This document shows positions 22,971 to 30,910 of a stretch of DNA of 46,505 nt, piece by piece. The position numbers and the translations under genes are program-made. Every line of letters begins with the position of its first letter. Within the stretch, counting starts at the first letter, position 1. This stretch comes from an uncultured Bacteroidota bacterium (GTDB lineage Bacteria > Bacteroidota > Bacteroidia > Chitinophagales > Chitinophagaceae): NCBI GenBank assembly GCA_903887005.1, contig CAISOH010000176.1, positions 1 to 46,505 of the forward strand, written 5' to 3'. The notes below the pieces were generated by a model. That model made no database searches, had not been told where the DNA came from, and worked only from the letters and a program-made list of their open reading frames with translations.

Positions 22971-23576
22971 ATGTATTCAGTAAAATCAGGATTAATTATT
23001 GCTTTTCATGGATGTGATGAAAAAGTGTGCGATGAGATTGTCAGAGGCGCACCTTTTAAAGCAAGCGATAATGATTATGACTGGTTAGGGCATGGGATGT
23101 ATTTCTGGGAATATAATGAGCAACGAGCGCTTGAGTTTGCTATAGAGCAGAAAAATAACCCACGTGCTGAAGGCCAAACCATTAATACTCCAGCCGTTTT
23201 AGGTGCGGTTCTTGATTTACAACACTGTTTAGATTTAACGGATAGCAAGTACCTGGGTTTTGTCAAAAAGAGTTATGACGTTCTTTCAGATTCTTATAAA
23301 TTATTCGGGAAAGATCTGCCAAAAAATAGTTCTGCCAAAAGCTCGAATGATATATTATTACGAAGATTAGATTGCGCTGTTATTGAAAATCTTCACTCTC
23401 TTATGGATAGGCCATTTGATTCTGTAAAAGGTATATTCGTTGAAGGAGAACCTTTATATGAAGGCGCTGGTTTTAACACAAAAAACCACATTCAAATTTG
23501 TATCAGAAATCCAAACTGCATAAAAGCATTTTTCTATCCAAGGAAACTTGAGCCATGGCCGGAAAAGAAAAAGTAA
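22971..23576 (+). CDS. PARP-like ADP-ribosyltransferase-fold protein, putative toxin
   Basis: 201 residues, no signal peptide. The N-terminus shows a PARP/diphtheria-toxin-type NAD site: AFHGCDEKVCDEIVRG (His15 as H of the H-Y-E triad), then NDYDWLGHGMYFWE (Tyr47 as Y) and an RALEFA helix, which line up with the HG...GxGIYF...A pattern of PARPs. The third residue may be the Glu in IFVEGEPLYEGAGF (about 155-168). Small proteins of this type are widespread, mostly annotated hypothetical. With the 51-residue gene 2 bases upstream and its own promoter it looks like a toxin-antitoxin pair or an anti-phage effector. NAD consumption or target modification is inference. Confidence 0.6.
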   Translation: MYSVKSGLIIAFHGCDEKVCDEIVRGAPFKASDNDYDWLGHGMYFWEYNEQRALEFAIEQKNNPRAEGQTINTPAVLGAVLDLQHCLDLTDSKYLGFVKKSYDVLSDSYKLFGKDLPKNSSAKSSNDILLRRLDCAVIENLHSLMDRPFDSVKGIFVEGEPLYEGAGFNTKNHIQICIRNPNCIKAFFYPRKLEPWPEKKK

Positions 23577-23586
23577 TCTAAAGTAG

Positions 23587-24159
23587 TTACCCCCTCAATA
23601 CCTCAATCCCCCCATCCTCCATTATCCTCACCAATCGCGAAGGCGCATGAACCGCATCATCGTCCTGCCGGTACTTTACGACATAATCAACACTATTTAC
23701 AATAGCATTGTTAATCATTTTAAATATGGTGGAAGCTGGCTGCCCGCTGATATTGGCAGAGGTGGAAATGATGGGTTTCCTGAACCGTTTTATCAACGTC
23801 TTACAAAATGGATCAGTTGTTACCCTGATAGCAATACTCCCATCCCTGTTCACCACATTTTCAGGAAAATCAAGGGCATTTTCATAGATAACTGTGGTAG
23901 GCTTATCAAAGCTTTCTATGATTGCAATAATATCAGGGTGAGGAGCGGCAACATACTGTAATACATCTCGTGCATCGGCAAGCAATACTATCATGCTTTT
24001 GTTTTTCGGGCGTTGCTTTACAGCAAATATTTTTTCCGCTGCAACCGCGTTCATAGCATCGCAACCAATGCCCCATATCGTATCAGTAGGATAGAGTATC
24101 ACCCCACCCTGCTGCAGGACTTTTATACAGTTCCTTATGTCGTTTTCAAAATCTTCCAT
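23587..24159 (-). CDS. tsaC: L-threonylcarbamoyladenylate synthase (TsaC/YrdC/Sua5 family)
   Basis: 190 residues. It makes threonylcarbamoyl-AMP from threonine, bicarbonate and ATP, the first step of the t6A37 tRNA modification, in the cytoplasm. It has GGVILYPTDTIWGIGCDAMN at about 19-38, the nucleotide-binding KQRPKNKSM, and STSANISGQPAS. The short (TsaC) form, without the Sua5 C-terminal domain. It is downstream of the family 9 glycosyltransferase gene with a 43-base gap that contains a heptamer repeat. Confidence 0.93.
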   Translation of the reverse strand: MEDFENDIRNCIKVLQQGGVILYPTDTIWGIGCDAMNAVAAEKIFAVKQRPKNKSMIVLLADARDVLQYVAAPHPDIIAIIESFDKPTTVIYENALDFPENVVNRDGSIAIRVTTDPFCKTLIKRFRKPIISTSANISGQPASTIFKMINNAIVNSVDYVVKYRQDDDAVHAPSRLVRIMEDGGIEVLRG

Positions 24160-24169
24160 AGCAAGCTAA

Positions 24170-24190
24170 GTCAAAAGTTAAAAGTCAAAA
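24170..24190 (-). repeat. Heptamer tandem repeat upstream of tsaC
   Basis: GTCAAAA, GTTAAAA, GTCAAAA on the plus strand (TTTTGAC-type units on the coding strand), 11 bases before the tsaC ATG. Three units of exactly 7 bases. Confidence 0.65.
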
Positions 24191-24202
24191 CCCATGAGTT
24201 AT

Positions 24203-25213
24203 TTATATCGTTTTTGATGTCCACCAGAGCAATTGTTCATTCGTTATTTCTTTCGCACAGCGAAAATGCCCTTCGGGACACGCTTTATGTCCGTGAAGCC
24301 CGCAGGGCCTGCAATACAGCCTTTCTTTTATTTCCACTACTTTGCCATTTTTCCGCAAAGGCCCAAATCCGAATGCAGGTACCGTAGAGCAGAAAACAGC
24401 AGTAACAGGGGCATCCATTGCCGATGCGAAATGCAGCGGAGCAGAATCATTGGCATAGTTCATTCCAGCGCCCTTCATTAATGCGGCAGATTGTAAATAA
24501 CTCAGTTTGCCGCATAAATTTTTTACGCCAGGATGCACCACTTTACTCAAAATAATTTCCCCAAGTGCTTTATCTCCAGGAGCCCCGAGTAAATGAATAG
24601 AGTAATGTGCAGGCAATTGATTTATCAAACTCACCCATTGTTCCGCGGGAAACTGTTTTGTAAACCATACTGAGGACGGCGCTATGCAGATGTAAGGGGC
24701 ATTTTGATATTGCTTTACATGATCATAATCCGCCTCTGACGGATACATCTGTGGCATCGCAGACTTATTGTCAGTAATATCCGCTATAAGCATTTGATTA
24801 CGCTCCACTTCATGAACAGGATTTTCGCTGTATGGTTCAGAAATAGTATGGGTCACTTTTTTGGTATAACAAAAAGAAAATGGGTTTTTATCAAATCCGG
24901 CCATGTAGGCTGCACCTGAAAGAAATGTGATAAAACCAGAAGATGCGAACCTATGCACATTAACTATATGGGTATAACCTTCTTTACGTATCTGCATGCC
25001 AATACCAAACAGATTTCTAATCTTTTTGCTTTTTTTGTCCCACACTATCAGATTCGTTATAAAAGGATGCTGCTGCAAAAGTCCTTCATTGCCCTTACGC
25101 AACAAAAAGTCGATCTGAGCCCCCGGATAACTGGAATGTAATTTTTCAACAAGGGCGGTAGCAAGCACTACATCCCCTGTAAAAGCTGTTTGTATCACTA
25201 AAAATTTAGGCAT
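24203..25213 (-). CDS. Glycosyltransferase family 9 (heptosyltransferase-like)
   Basis: 336 residues from the ATG at 25213. This start was chosen because MPKFLVIQTAFTGDVVLATALVEKL is the expected first strand and loop of the GT9 fold; an in-frame ATG at 25261 would add 16 residues unlike the family. It has an APSSVWFTKQFPAEQW donor-side segment, the LLGAPGD strand, NDSAPLHFASAMDAPVTAVFCSTVP (the GT9 nucleotide-sugar motif), and a Cys-rich tail (YCRPCGLHGHKACPEGHFRC) typical of this class. Predicted role: adding heptose or a similar sugar to the LPS core at the inner face of the inner membrane. Specificity cannot be read. Confidence 0.85.
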   Translation of the reverse strand: MPKFLVIQTAFTGDVVLATALVEKLHSSYPGAQIDFLLRKGNEGLLQQHPFITNLIVWDKKSKKIRNLFGIGMQIRKEGYTHIVNVHRFASSGFITFLSGAAYMAGFDKNPFSFCYTKKVTHTISEPYSENPVHEVERNQMLIADITDNKSAMPQMYPSEADYDHVKQYQNAPYICIAPSSVWFTKQFPAEQWVSLINQLPAHYSIHLLGAPGDKALGEIILSKVVHPGVKNLCGKLSYLQSAALMKGAGMNYANDSAPLHFASAMDAPVTAVFCSTVPAFGFGPLRKNGKVVEIKERLYCRPCGLHGHKACPEGHFRCAKEITNEQLLWWTSKTI

Positions 25214-25268
25214 CTGACCGGCAAAATTACAATTGTATAACCTTTTGGAAGGTTTTAACAATAAAAAA

Positions 25269-25299
25269 TCTGATTTTTGGATTTTTGGTACTAAATTTG
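25269..25299 (+). promoter_or_regulatory. Candidate promoter for the DUF1573 genes
   Basis: TCTG (25269-25272), 19 bases, then TAAATTTG (25292-25299). The -7 box is exact; the -33 box has one mismatch. Translation starts at 25338. Confidence 0.5.
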
Positions 25300-25337
25300 T
25301 TTTCTACAATTGCATAAATAAGTAAAATTTAATAGAA

Positions 25338-25853
25338 ATGAAAAAAACCATTCTATCATTATGTTTGTTGCTTCTATCGGCCGGTATTGCCATGGCACAG
25401 CATAAAAAGCACAAAGGAGATGATGCTTCAAATGATAAGCAACAAACAGTAAGCGCTACTGCGCCCGCAGCAACCTCTGCACCACAAACTACTTTAAAAG
25501 CCGATGATATGGCCTTTAAAGATATGAGCCATGATTTCGGTGTTGTTCCTGAAGGCCCGGATGCTACTACCGAATTTACCTTTACGAATACCGGTAAAGA
25601 GCCTATTGTAATTCAAAAAGCGCAACCTTCGTGCGGATGTACGGTTCCTTCTTTTTCAAGCGAGCCTATTTTACCAGGTGGAAAAGGTACTATCAATGTA
25701 GCTTACCATACCAAGGGAAGGCCAAATGCTTTTACTAAAACAATTTCTGTCGTATCTAATGCCGGCACAAAAGTATTGACCATAAAAGGCAATGTTGAAA
25801 AAGCGCCTACCGGGTCCGTACCTGAAAATAATTCAATGATAAAAACCAATTAA
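25338..25853 (+). CDS. Exported DUF1573 protein, copy 1
   Basis: 171 residues: signal peptide (1-20, ending AMAQ), a His/Lys-rich then Ala/Thr-rich linker (21-55), and one DUF1573 domain (about 58-155). The domain shows HDFGVVPEGPDATTEFTFTNTGKEPIVI, the CGCTVP turn, LPGGKGTINVAYHTKGRP and a closing TIKGNV strand. This is an Ig-like (ASPM/SPD-2/Hydin-related) fold common in Bacteroidota, of unknown function, expected in the periplasm or on the surface. Two close relatives follow in the same direction. Confidence 0.85.
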   Translation: MKKTILSLCLLLLSAGIAMAQHKKHKGDDASNDKQQTVSATAPAATSAPQTTLKADDMAFKDMSHDFGVVPEGPDATTEFTFTNTGKEPIVIQKAQPSCGCTVPSFSSEPILPGGKGTINVAYHTKGRPNAFTKTISVVSNAGTKVLTIKGNVEKAPTGSVPENNSMIKTN

Positions 25854-25901
25854 CCGCTTAATTTTAACCAAACAACAAGTTTTAACCACACAACAAAAAT
25901 T

Positions 25902-26459
25902 ATGAAGAAAGTATTCATCACGCTTCTCTGCCTTTCGATAAGCGCAGCAGCCCTTAAAGCACAAGATAAAAAAACAGTAGCACCTCCGCCAAATGCAGCA
26001 GCAGCGGCAGCATCGCCAACACCTGCTTCCCAGGCTCCTGGCGCTCAAACTGCACCTACAACTCCGCCTGTTGATCCAAAAGCCGGAAAGTTTAAATTTG
26101 ATGAAGAGACTCATGATTTCGGTACTGTACCTGAAGGCCCGTTGGCAGAGTATGATTTCGTTTTTAAAAACGTTGGTAAAAAACCAATAACTATTTCCGA
26201 CGCTCATGGTTCATGCGGTTGTACGGTTCCTACATGGCCTCATGAGCCTATCCTGCCAAAAAAATCAGCTAAGATCCATGTTGCCTATACAACTAACGGA
26301 CGCCAGGGAATGATAAATAAAGATGTTATTATCAACTCTGATGCACAACAAAATACAATGAGATTGCATATTACAGGTAATGTAACGCCAAAACCTGCTG
26401 AAAAACCTGCAACAACTACACCTCCTCCTCCACCACCACCAGCTCCGGCCGGTAAGTAA
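25902..26459 (+). CDS. Exported DUF1573 protein, copy 2
   Basis: 185 residues: signal peptide (MKKVFITLLCLSISAAALKAQ), an Ala/Pro-rich linker (25-60), DUF1573 (about 65-165: HDFGTVPEGPLAEYDFVFKNVGKKPITI, CGCTVPTW, LPKKSAKIHVAYTTNGR), and a proline-rich tail ending in a PPPPPPPAPAGK run that could cross the peptidoglycan. It begins 48 bases after copy 1. Both genes have ACAACAAAAATTATG just before the start, a shared 5' leader. Confidence 0.85.
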   Translation: MKKVFITLLCLSISAAALKAQDKKTVAPPPNAAAAAASPTPASQAPGAQTAPTTPPVDPKAGKFKFDEETHDFGTVPEGPLAEYDFVFKNVGKKPITISDAHGSCGCTVPTWPHEPILPKKSAKIHVAYTTNGRQGMINKDVIINSDAQQNTMRLHITGNVTPKPAEKPATTTPPPPPPPAPAGK

Positions 26460-26488
26460 GTGTAGCTGGCTAAACGTTAAGAATATCC

Positions 26489-26516
26489 AAAATGGTTGGC
26501 ACTTGCCAACCATTTT
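26489..26516 (+). terminator. Perfect 12-bp hairpin between DUF1573 copies 2 and 3
   Basis: AAAATGGTTGGC and GCCAACCATTTT around an ACTT loop. Ending in TTTT it can act as an intrinsic terminator, or on the minus strand likewise. It would partly separate copy 3 from copies 1 and 2. Confidence 0.7.
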
Positions 26517-26551
26517 AAAATAAGAATAGTCTTAGTTAACAAACAAAAATT

Positions 26552-27001
26552 ATGAGAAAAATATTCATCCCGTTATTCTGCCTGCTTTTAGGCGCTCTCA
26601 CCCAGGTAAAAGCACAAACCAAAGCTGACATTGCCAAACAAAAAATTGAAGGCCCGCAATTTAAATTTGAAGGCGGCGACACCCACGATTTTGGGGTGGT
26701 AAAAAGAGGGCCTGTTGCAATGCACAAATTTGAATTTACAAACGTAGGCAATCAACCTATTATTATTACCAATGTCACCCCTTCCTGCGGCTGCACCAAT
26801 GTGGACTGGAATAAAAGCCCCGTGTTACCCGGCCAGAAAGGCTTTATCCAGTTAGGCCTCAAAACAGAGGAACAACATGGCACTTTTAATAAAGAAGTTT
26901 ATATTCAGTCTAATGCATATGTTCCTAACGGCGAGAAGCGCTACACCTTATATATTAAGGGCAACGCAGTAGATGAAGACCCCAAAAAGAAGGAAAAGTA
27001 A
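26552..27001 (+). CDS. Exported DUF1573 protein, copy 3
   Basis: 149 residues: signal peptide (MRKIFIPLFCLLLGALTQVKAQ), then directly a DUF1573 domain (about 38-140: THDFGVVKRGPVAMHKFEFTNVGNQPIII, CGCTNVDW, LPGQKGFIQLGL, LYIKGNAV). It has no long linker, unlike copies 1 and 2. The leader again reads AACAAACAAAAATTATG. The basic end (PKKKEK) has no sorting domain. Function unknown. Confidence 0.85.
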   Translation: MRKIFIPLFCLLLGALTQVKAQTKADIAKQKIEGPQFKFEGGDTHDFGVVKRGPVAMHKFEFTNVGNQPIIITNVTPSCGCTNVDWNKSPVLPGQKGFIQLGLKTEEQHGTFNKEVYIQSNAYVPNGEKRYTLYIKGNAVDEDPKKKEK

Positions 27002-27037
27002 ATAAGAAAAAATGAAATTTGTTAGGTTATTCGTCAC

Positions 27038-27069
27038 TTAGGCTACTTTAGGGTAGCCTAAATTTTTTA
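27038..27069 (+). terminator. Intrinsic terminator after the DUF1573 genes
   Basis: TTAGGCTAC and GTAGCCTAA (9-bp stem, TTTAGG loop), followed by ATTTTTT. It lies 37 bases after the stop of DUF1573 copy 3. Confidence 0.85.
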
Positions 27070-27098
27070 TACCTTGACCCTGAACTGCACAGCCTACT

Positions 27099-27119
27099 GT
27101 CAATTGTAAATTGTCAATT
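27099..27119. repeat. Heptamer tandem repeat
   Basis: GTCAATT, GTAAATT, GTCAATT: three 7-base units a few bases beyond the stop of the minus-strand gene at 27125. Same style as the units at 24170 (GTCAAAA). Confidence 0.6.
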
Positions 27120-27124
27120 GCCCG

Positions 27125-27733
27125 CTACTCCACAAACCCCTTTATCAGCGCTTTACACGCTACATCTGAAAGCCCTAGCCATGCGATCTTCGCTATTTCA
27201 GGTTCCTGACCCTGACCTAAACTCACCAGTTCCAAATCCCCCTGTTCATTCCGGCCATGATAATAAGCGCTTAACTTTTTACCAATCCGCTCTATAACAA
27301 AGGTACTCGTAGCTTCATTATCAGAGAAATCTGCAAAAACATCATTATTTTTACTCATGGGATTAGCAGAAGGTCTTAACCGCATAGCAAAAGTTTCCAT
27401 GCAAATGTCCGGATAATCATCATATTCAATTGCTTCTATTGCAGTCCATTCAAAACCTCCGTCAAATTCATAGCCGCGACCCGCAATATCTATTCTTATA
27501 AGATCGCCTCTTCGTGCGCGCCGGTTGACGATCCTGCCATTTACATCAGTTAATTTGAATTCCACATCTGCGATGCCGCTGAATTTCTTCCAGTTATTTA
27601 CATCCAGCAGCCTTTCCTTAGCATCCACAAACCAGTCTTCAGCATCTTCCGTGGTTGGAGTGGTAATGGTATGCGAAATATTTTTTTCAAGGCCTTCAAG
27701 TTGTGTTGGTACGAGGTAGTGATTTTCCTTCAT
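27125..27733 (-). CDS. Conserved hypothetical cytoplasmic protein
   Basis: 202 residues from the ATG at 27733 (MKENHYLVPTQLEGLEK). An upstream ATG at 27847 would add 38 residues with a Phe-rich start that looks untranslated, but it cannot be excluded. No signal peptide or membrane segment. A middle part reads VEFKLTDVNGRIVNRRARRGDLIRIDIAGRG... and is followed by an acidic strand and FVIERIGKKLSAYYHGRNE, suggesting a compact beta-rich fold. I do not recognise the family. It is convergent with the DUF1573 genes and divergent from the FKBP gene. Confidence 0.6.
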   Translation of the reverse strand: MKENHYLVPTQLEGLEKNISHTITTPTTEDAEDWFVDAKERLLDVNNWKKFSGIADVEFKLTDVNGRIVNRRARRGDLIRIDIAGRGYEFDGGFEWTAIEAIEYDDYPDICMETFAMRLRPSANPMSKNNDVFADFSDNEATSTFVIERIGKKLSAYYHGRNEQGDLELVSLGQGQEPEIAKIAWLGLSDVACKALIKGFVE

Positions 27734-27853
27734 TAGGACATGGTTTATATAATACACAGAAAATTTCATGCCAAACTTTTCAAAATCACCCCAAAAAGTA
27801 AAAAAAAATTTAAAATAGGAATTATTGTCCGAAATCATACATTTCACTATCTA

Positions 27854-27909
27854 CTTTTGAATTTTGAATTTCGACTTTTGACTTTTGGCTTTTGGCTTTT
27901 GGCTTTTGA
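27854..27909 (+). repeat. Heptamer tandem repeats upstream of the FKBP gene
   Basis: Two TTTTGAA units (27855-27868), a short break, then five CTTTTG(A/G) units (27875-27909), each exactly 7 bases. It ends 33 bases before the FKBP ATG. Largest member of the heptamer family in this window. Confidence 0.75.
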
Positions 27910-27942
27910 ATTATCTCTGCCTACTTTTGAGCAAAAATCATT

Positions 27943-28377
27943 ATGGGCATAGCAGACAGACTATTCAATTTAAAAGCAGACCAGGCAGCAACCAATCTAA
28001 AGGCAGGGCAAGAGTTCCTGGAAACAAACAAGTTGAAACCGGGGGTTACCGAATTACCAAGCGGCCTCCAGTATGAGGTAATAACACAAGGTACAGGCCC
28101 AAAACCCACTGAATCTAACAAAGTAACCTGCCACTATCATGGCACATTAATTAATGGCACCATCTTCGACAGCTCGGTACAACGGGGACAACCTGCAGCA
28201 TTTCCGCTCAACCAGGTCATCAAAGGCTGGACAGAAGGACTTCAGTTAATGCCCACTGGCAGCAAATGGCGTTTCTTCATTCCGCCTCACCTCGGATATG
28301 GCGACCGCCAGGTAGGCCCCACAATCGGCCCTAACAGCACACTTATTTTTGAAGTGGAACTGCTGGGAATAAATTAA
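27943..28377 (+). CDS. FKBP-type peptidyl-prolyl cis-trans isomerase
   Basis: 144 residues, no signal peptide, so likely cytoplasmic. After a short helical N-terminus (1-35, a Mip/FklB-like dimerisation stub) comes an FKBP domain: LPSGLQYEVITQGTGPKPTESNKVTCHYHGTLINGTIFDSS, PLNQVIKGWTEGLQLMPTGSKWRFFIPPHLGYG, and GPNSTLIFEVELLGI. The active-site aromatic positions (Y, F-D, V-I-x-G-W, Y-G) are all present. It catalyses proline isomerisation during protein folding. Monocistronic, closed by the hairpin at 28433. Confidence 0.92.
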   Translation: MGIADRLFNLKADQAATNLKAGQEFLETNKLKPGVTELPSGLQYEVITQGTGPKPTESNKVTCHYHGTLINGTIFDSSVQRGQPAAFPLNQVIKGWTEGLQLMPTGSKWRFFIPPHLGYGDRQVGPTIGPNSTLIFEVELLGIN

Positions 28378-28702
28378 TTATTCCATTATTCGGAATATAT
28401 TTTCTTATCCGGAATAGTTTAAATATAAAATTCAAGGCTTTATGCCTTGTTTTTTTATTATTTGGCTATTTTCACACAATTATTCCTTGTGCTGCCCTTA
28501 CCTCCTGTTTAGGACAATATCATTAAGTTAAGAATAAATGACCCGGAAAAGGTCAAATGTTTATAGCAAAATGGAATAAATAATGGTTCCGATGCCGAAG
28601 GTATCGTATGTGATAAAGCTGAATAAAGCCTTTCAGGCTCTTAATAGATGAATTTGCTTTTTAAGGTGATATAACTCACCTGATACAGGAAATATAAAAC
28701 TT
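28378..28702. other. Intergenic region between the FKBP and adenosine deaminase genes
   Basis: 325 bases. Besides the terminator at 28433-28457 I see only a weak AGGTGA-TATAAC-TCACCT inverted repeat (28664-28681) about 20 bases before the next gene, and a degenerate box-like run at 28590-28645. No gene. Confidence 0.5.
28433..28457 (+). terminator. Intrinsic terminator after the FKBP gene
   Basis: CAAGGC-TTTAT-GCCTTG followed by a run of seven or more T. Confidence 0.8.
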
Positions 28703-30145
28703 ATGAGAAAAATACTTTTAATAGCACTAATAATTGTTTCCTTTTCAGCAATAGCCCAGCCTGTTGACAAGTATTTTGAAAGCATAAGAAATAATACGGT
28801 TGAACTCACTGCCTTCTTTTCACTGATGCCCAAAGGAGGAGACCTGCATAACCATTATAGTGGCTCGGTATATGCCGAAACCTATATTGGTTATGTGGTG
28901 CAGCAGGATTATGTAATAAATGAGAACACCCTGGAAGTAAGGACAGCAGCCCCGGTTGGCGCAAAAGGATGGGTACATTTTTCCACATTAAGCACTAATG
29001 GACAAATCGCTACGTATAAGCAAAAACTGATGCAGAAATGGTCCGTTAAAGACTACAACGGAGTCAGCTATCCATCAGACAAGCAGTTTTTTGAGACATT
29101 TGCCGGTTTTGGCATAGCAAACAATAGTATTGCCCGTTTAGAAGCAGGGCTGCTGGAACTTAAGCACAGGGCACAAAAAGAAAATGTCAGTTACATCGAA
29201 ACTATGTTTACCGGCATGCCCTGTGATAATATAAAAATAATTGACACAAGCTTCAACCGCCTGCTGGAAGACGCCCAGAATAAACGTGATGAAACACTGG
29301 CTTCCACTCTGTTTGAAAAACTATACAGGCAGATTGAGGATAAAAATGCAAAGGCATGCGCGGCTTCATTTAATGAACAACTGGCAAAAATCCATAACGG
29401 ACTTGCAATTGATGACGCCTCATTTACAATGAGGTATATGAATTATGTCACAAGGGTGATACCACCTGCCGATGTATTCAAAAACCTGGTACTCTCCTTT
29501 GAATCTGCCAATTCAAGCCCATTGGTTGTAGGCGTAAACATCGTTGCTCCGGAAGATAATGAAGTTTCTATGAGAGACTATTGGCTGCATATGCAGATGT
29601 TCCGGTTCTGCCATAACAAATTTCACGGTGTAAAATATTCCATGCATGCCGGCGAGCTTACCCTTGGCCTCGTAAAACCGGAAGAACTGACCTGGCATAT
29701 CAATGAAGCGGTACATAAGGCAGGCGCAAACCGTATAGGTCATGGCGTTGACATGCCTTATGAACATAATTGCTACGACCTGCTCCGCTATATGGCAAAA
29801 ACCAATACAGCTATTGAAATAAACCTTTACAGCAATGAGTTCATTCTGAAAGTAAAAGATGACCTGCACCCTGTTACATTGTATAAAGAGTTTAATGTCC
29901 CCATTGTTATATGCACAGATGATGCCGGAGTGCTCAGAAGCAATCTGACACAACAATTCGTGCTTCTTGCAAAACGCTACAAAGACATTTCCTATGAAGA
30001 TATCAAACACTACGTCTTCAACAGTATAGATTATAGCTTTATTAAAGAAGATGCTGTTAGGGAAAAACTTAAAGCACAATTAAGGGCCAGCTTCCGGCAA
30101 TTTGAAAAAGATGTACTTGCCACACATTTAAATATAGCTTACTAA
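28703..30145 (+). CDS. Exported adenosine deaminase (ADA/ADGF-like)
   Basis: 480 residues with a signal peptide (1-19). Metal and catalytic residues of the adenosine deaminase family are all visible: H49 and H51 in GGDLHNHYSGS, H315 with E318 in HAGE, H347 in RIGHGVD, and the DD pair at 406-407 in CTDDAG. The length and the large insert between residues 60 and 260 fit the secreted ADGF/CECR1-like branch better than the ~340-residue cytosolic enzyme. It should turn adenosine or deoxyadenosine into inosine outside the inner membrane, probably for nucleoside salvage. The stop codon touches the ATG of the next gene. Confidence 0.88.
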   Translation: MRKILLIALIIVSFSAIAQPVDKYFESIRNNTVELTAFFSLMPKGGDLHNHYSGSVYAETYIGYVVQQDYVINENTLEVRTAAPVGAKGWVHFSTLSTNGQIATYKQKLMQKWSVKDYNGVSYPSDKQFFETFAGFGIANNSIARLEAGLLELKHRAQKENVSYIETMFTGMPCDNIKIIDTSFNRLLEDAQNKRDETLASTLFEKLYRQIEDKNAKACAASFNEQLAKIHNGLAIDDASFTMRYMNYVTRVIPPADVFKNLVLSFESANSSPLVVGVNIVAPEDNEVSMRDYWLHMQMFRFCHNKFHGVKYSMHAGELTLGLVKPEELTWHINEAVHKAGANRIGHGVDMPYEHNCYDLLRYMAKTNTAIEINLYSNEFILKVKDDLHPVTLYKEFNVPIVICTDDAGVLRSNLTQQFVLLAKRYKDISYEDIKHYVFNSIDYSFIKEDAVREKLKAQLRASFRQFEKDVLATHLNIAY

Positions 30146-30910
30146 ATGGGCTTTTACGACCTGCCTAAAGACCAGCGCGATATTCTTGTTGATGAAATCA
30201 ATAAGGAAATAGCAGGCGATATTAAAACGGGGAAGAAGACATTCCTGATGCTGTTCTTTTCAGATGAGGATACCTATATCCGCAAAACAGCCTACCTCGC
30301 TATTGGTAAGATATACACAGCCTATAAGAAGCTGCAAAAATCCATTATAACAGTATTAGAAACCCTTCTTAATGAAAATGACCCCAAAATCAGGCAGACG
30401 GTAGTTAATGCCGCTGGTGAAATTGGCAAGTATGATTTCGATATTGTCCAACACTTTTTCGATACCGGCCTATTCGATGAGCATCATTCCGTTCGAAACG
30501 CAGTTATTGGCTCCATGAAAAAAATGGGTGAGAAAAACCCTGCACCGGTCATTGAATGGTCTAAAAAATTCCTTCATCATCCCGATAAGGAAATAAGAAG
30601 GGAAATATGCCATGGCATAGAGCTCAGGGGACGCACCCACCCGCAGGAAGTGCTTCCTTTGCTTCACGAACTTCAATATGATAAAACAAAGCGTGTAAGA
30701 TGGACGCTTGTTCATGTAATAGGCCAGATAAGCTATAAAAAAGGCTGCCTGGAAACAGTAATGAATGATGTTTTAAAATGGGAGAACAAAGAATTGATTG
30801 CTGACGCTATTGAGGAAATAATAGACGTGCACTACCGCTACCGTAATTTCTCTTACTATACCCAGGATCAGGCAAAAGCGCTTATCAAACAAATAACTGC
30901 AAACTGTTAA
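30146..30910 (+). CDS. HEAT-repeat protein
   Basis: 254 residues, cytoplasmic (no signal). At least five HEAT-like helical pairs run through the protein (for example DEDTYIRKTAYLAIGKIY, NDPKIRQTVVNAAGEIG, EHHSVRNAVIGSMKKMG, PDKEIRREICHGIELRG, TKRVRWTLVHVIGQIS). The aromatic/basic repeat faces recall AlkC/AlkD-like DNA-binding HEAT proteins, but no catalytic residue can be claimed. Its ATG starts at the base right after the adenosine deaminase stop, so the two are translationally coupled although one partner is exported and the other is not. Confidence 0.7.
   Translation: MGFYDLPKDQRDILVDEINKEIAGDIKTGKKTFLMLFFSDEDTYIRKTAYLAIGKIYTAYKKLQKSIITVLETLLNENDPKIRQTVVNAAGEIGKYDFDIVQHFFDTGLFDEHHSVRNAVIGSMKKMGEKNPAPVIEWSKKFLHHPDKEIRREICHGIELRGRTHPQEVLPLLHELQYDKTKRVRWTLVHVIGQISYKKGCLETVMNDVLKWENKELIADAIEEIIDVHYRYRNFSYYTQDQAKALIKQITANC

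Noticed and set aside
29513-30079. 188-codon minus-strand frame opposite the adenosine deaminase
   Set aside because: Antisense shadow of a gene with complete catalytic motifs.
30146-30910. HEAT-repeat protein as an AlkD-type DNA glycosylase
   Set aside because: The repeat pattern fits HEAT in general, but I could not place the catalytic Asp and aromatic residues of AlkD.
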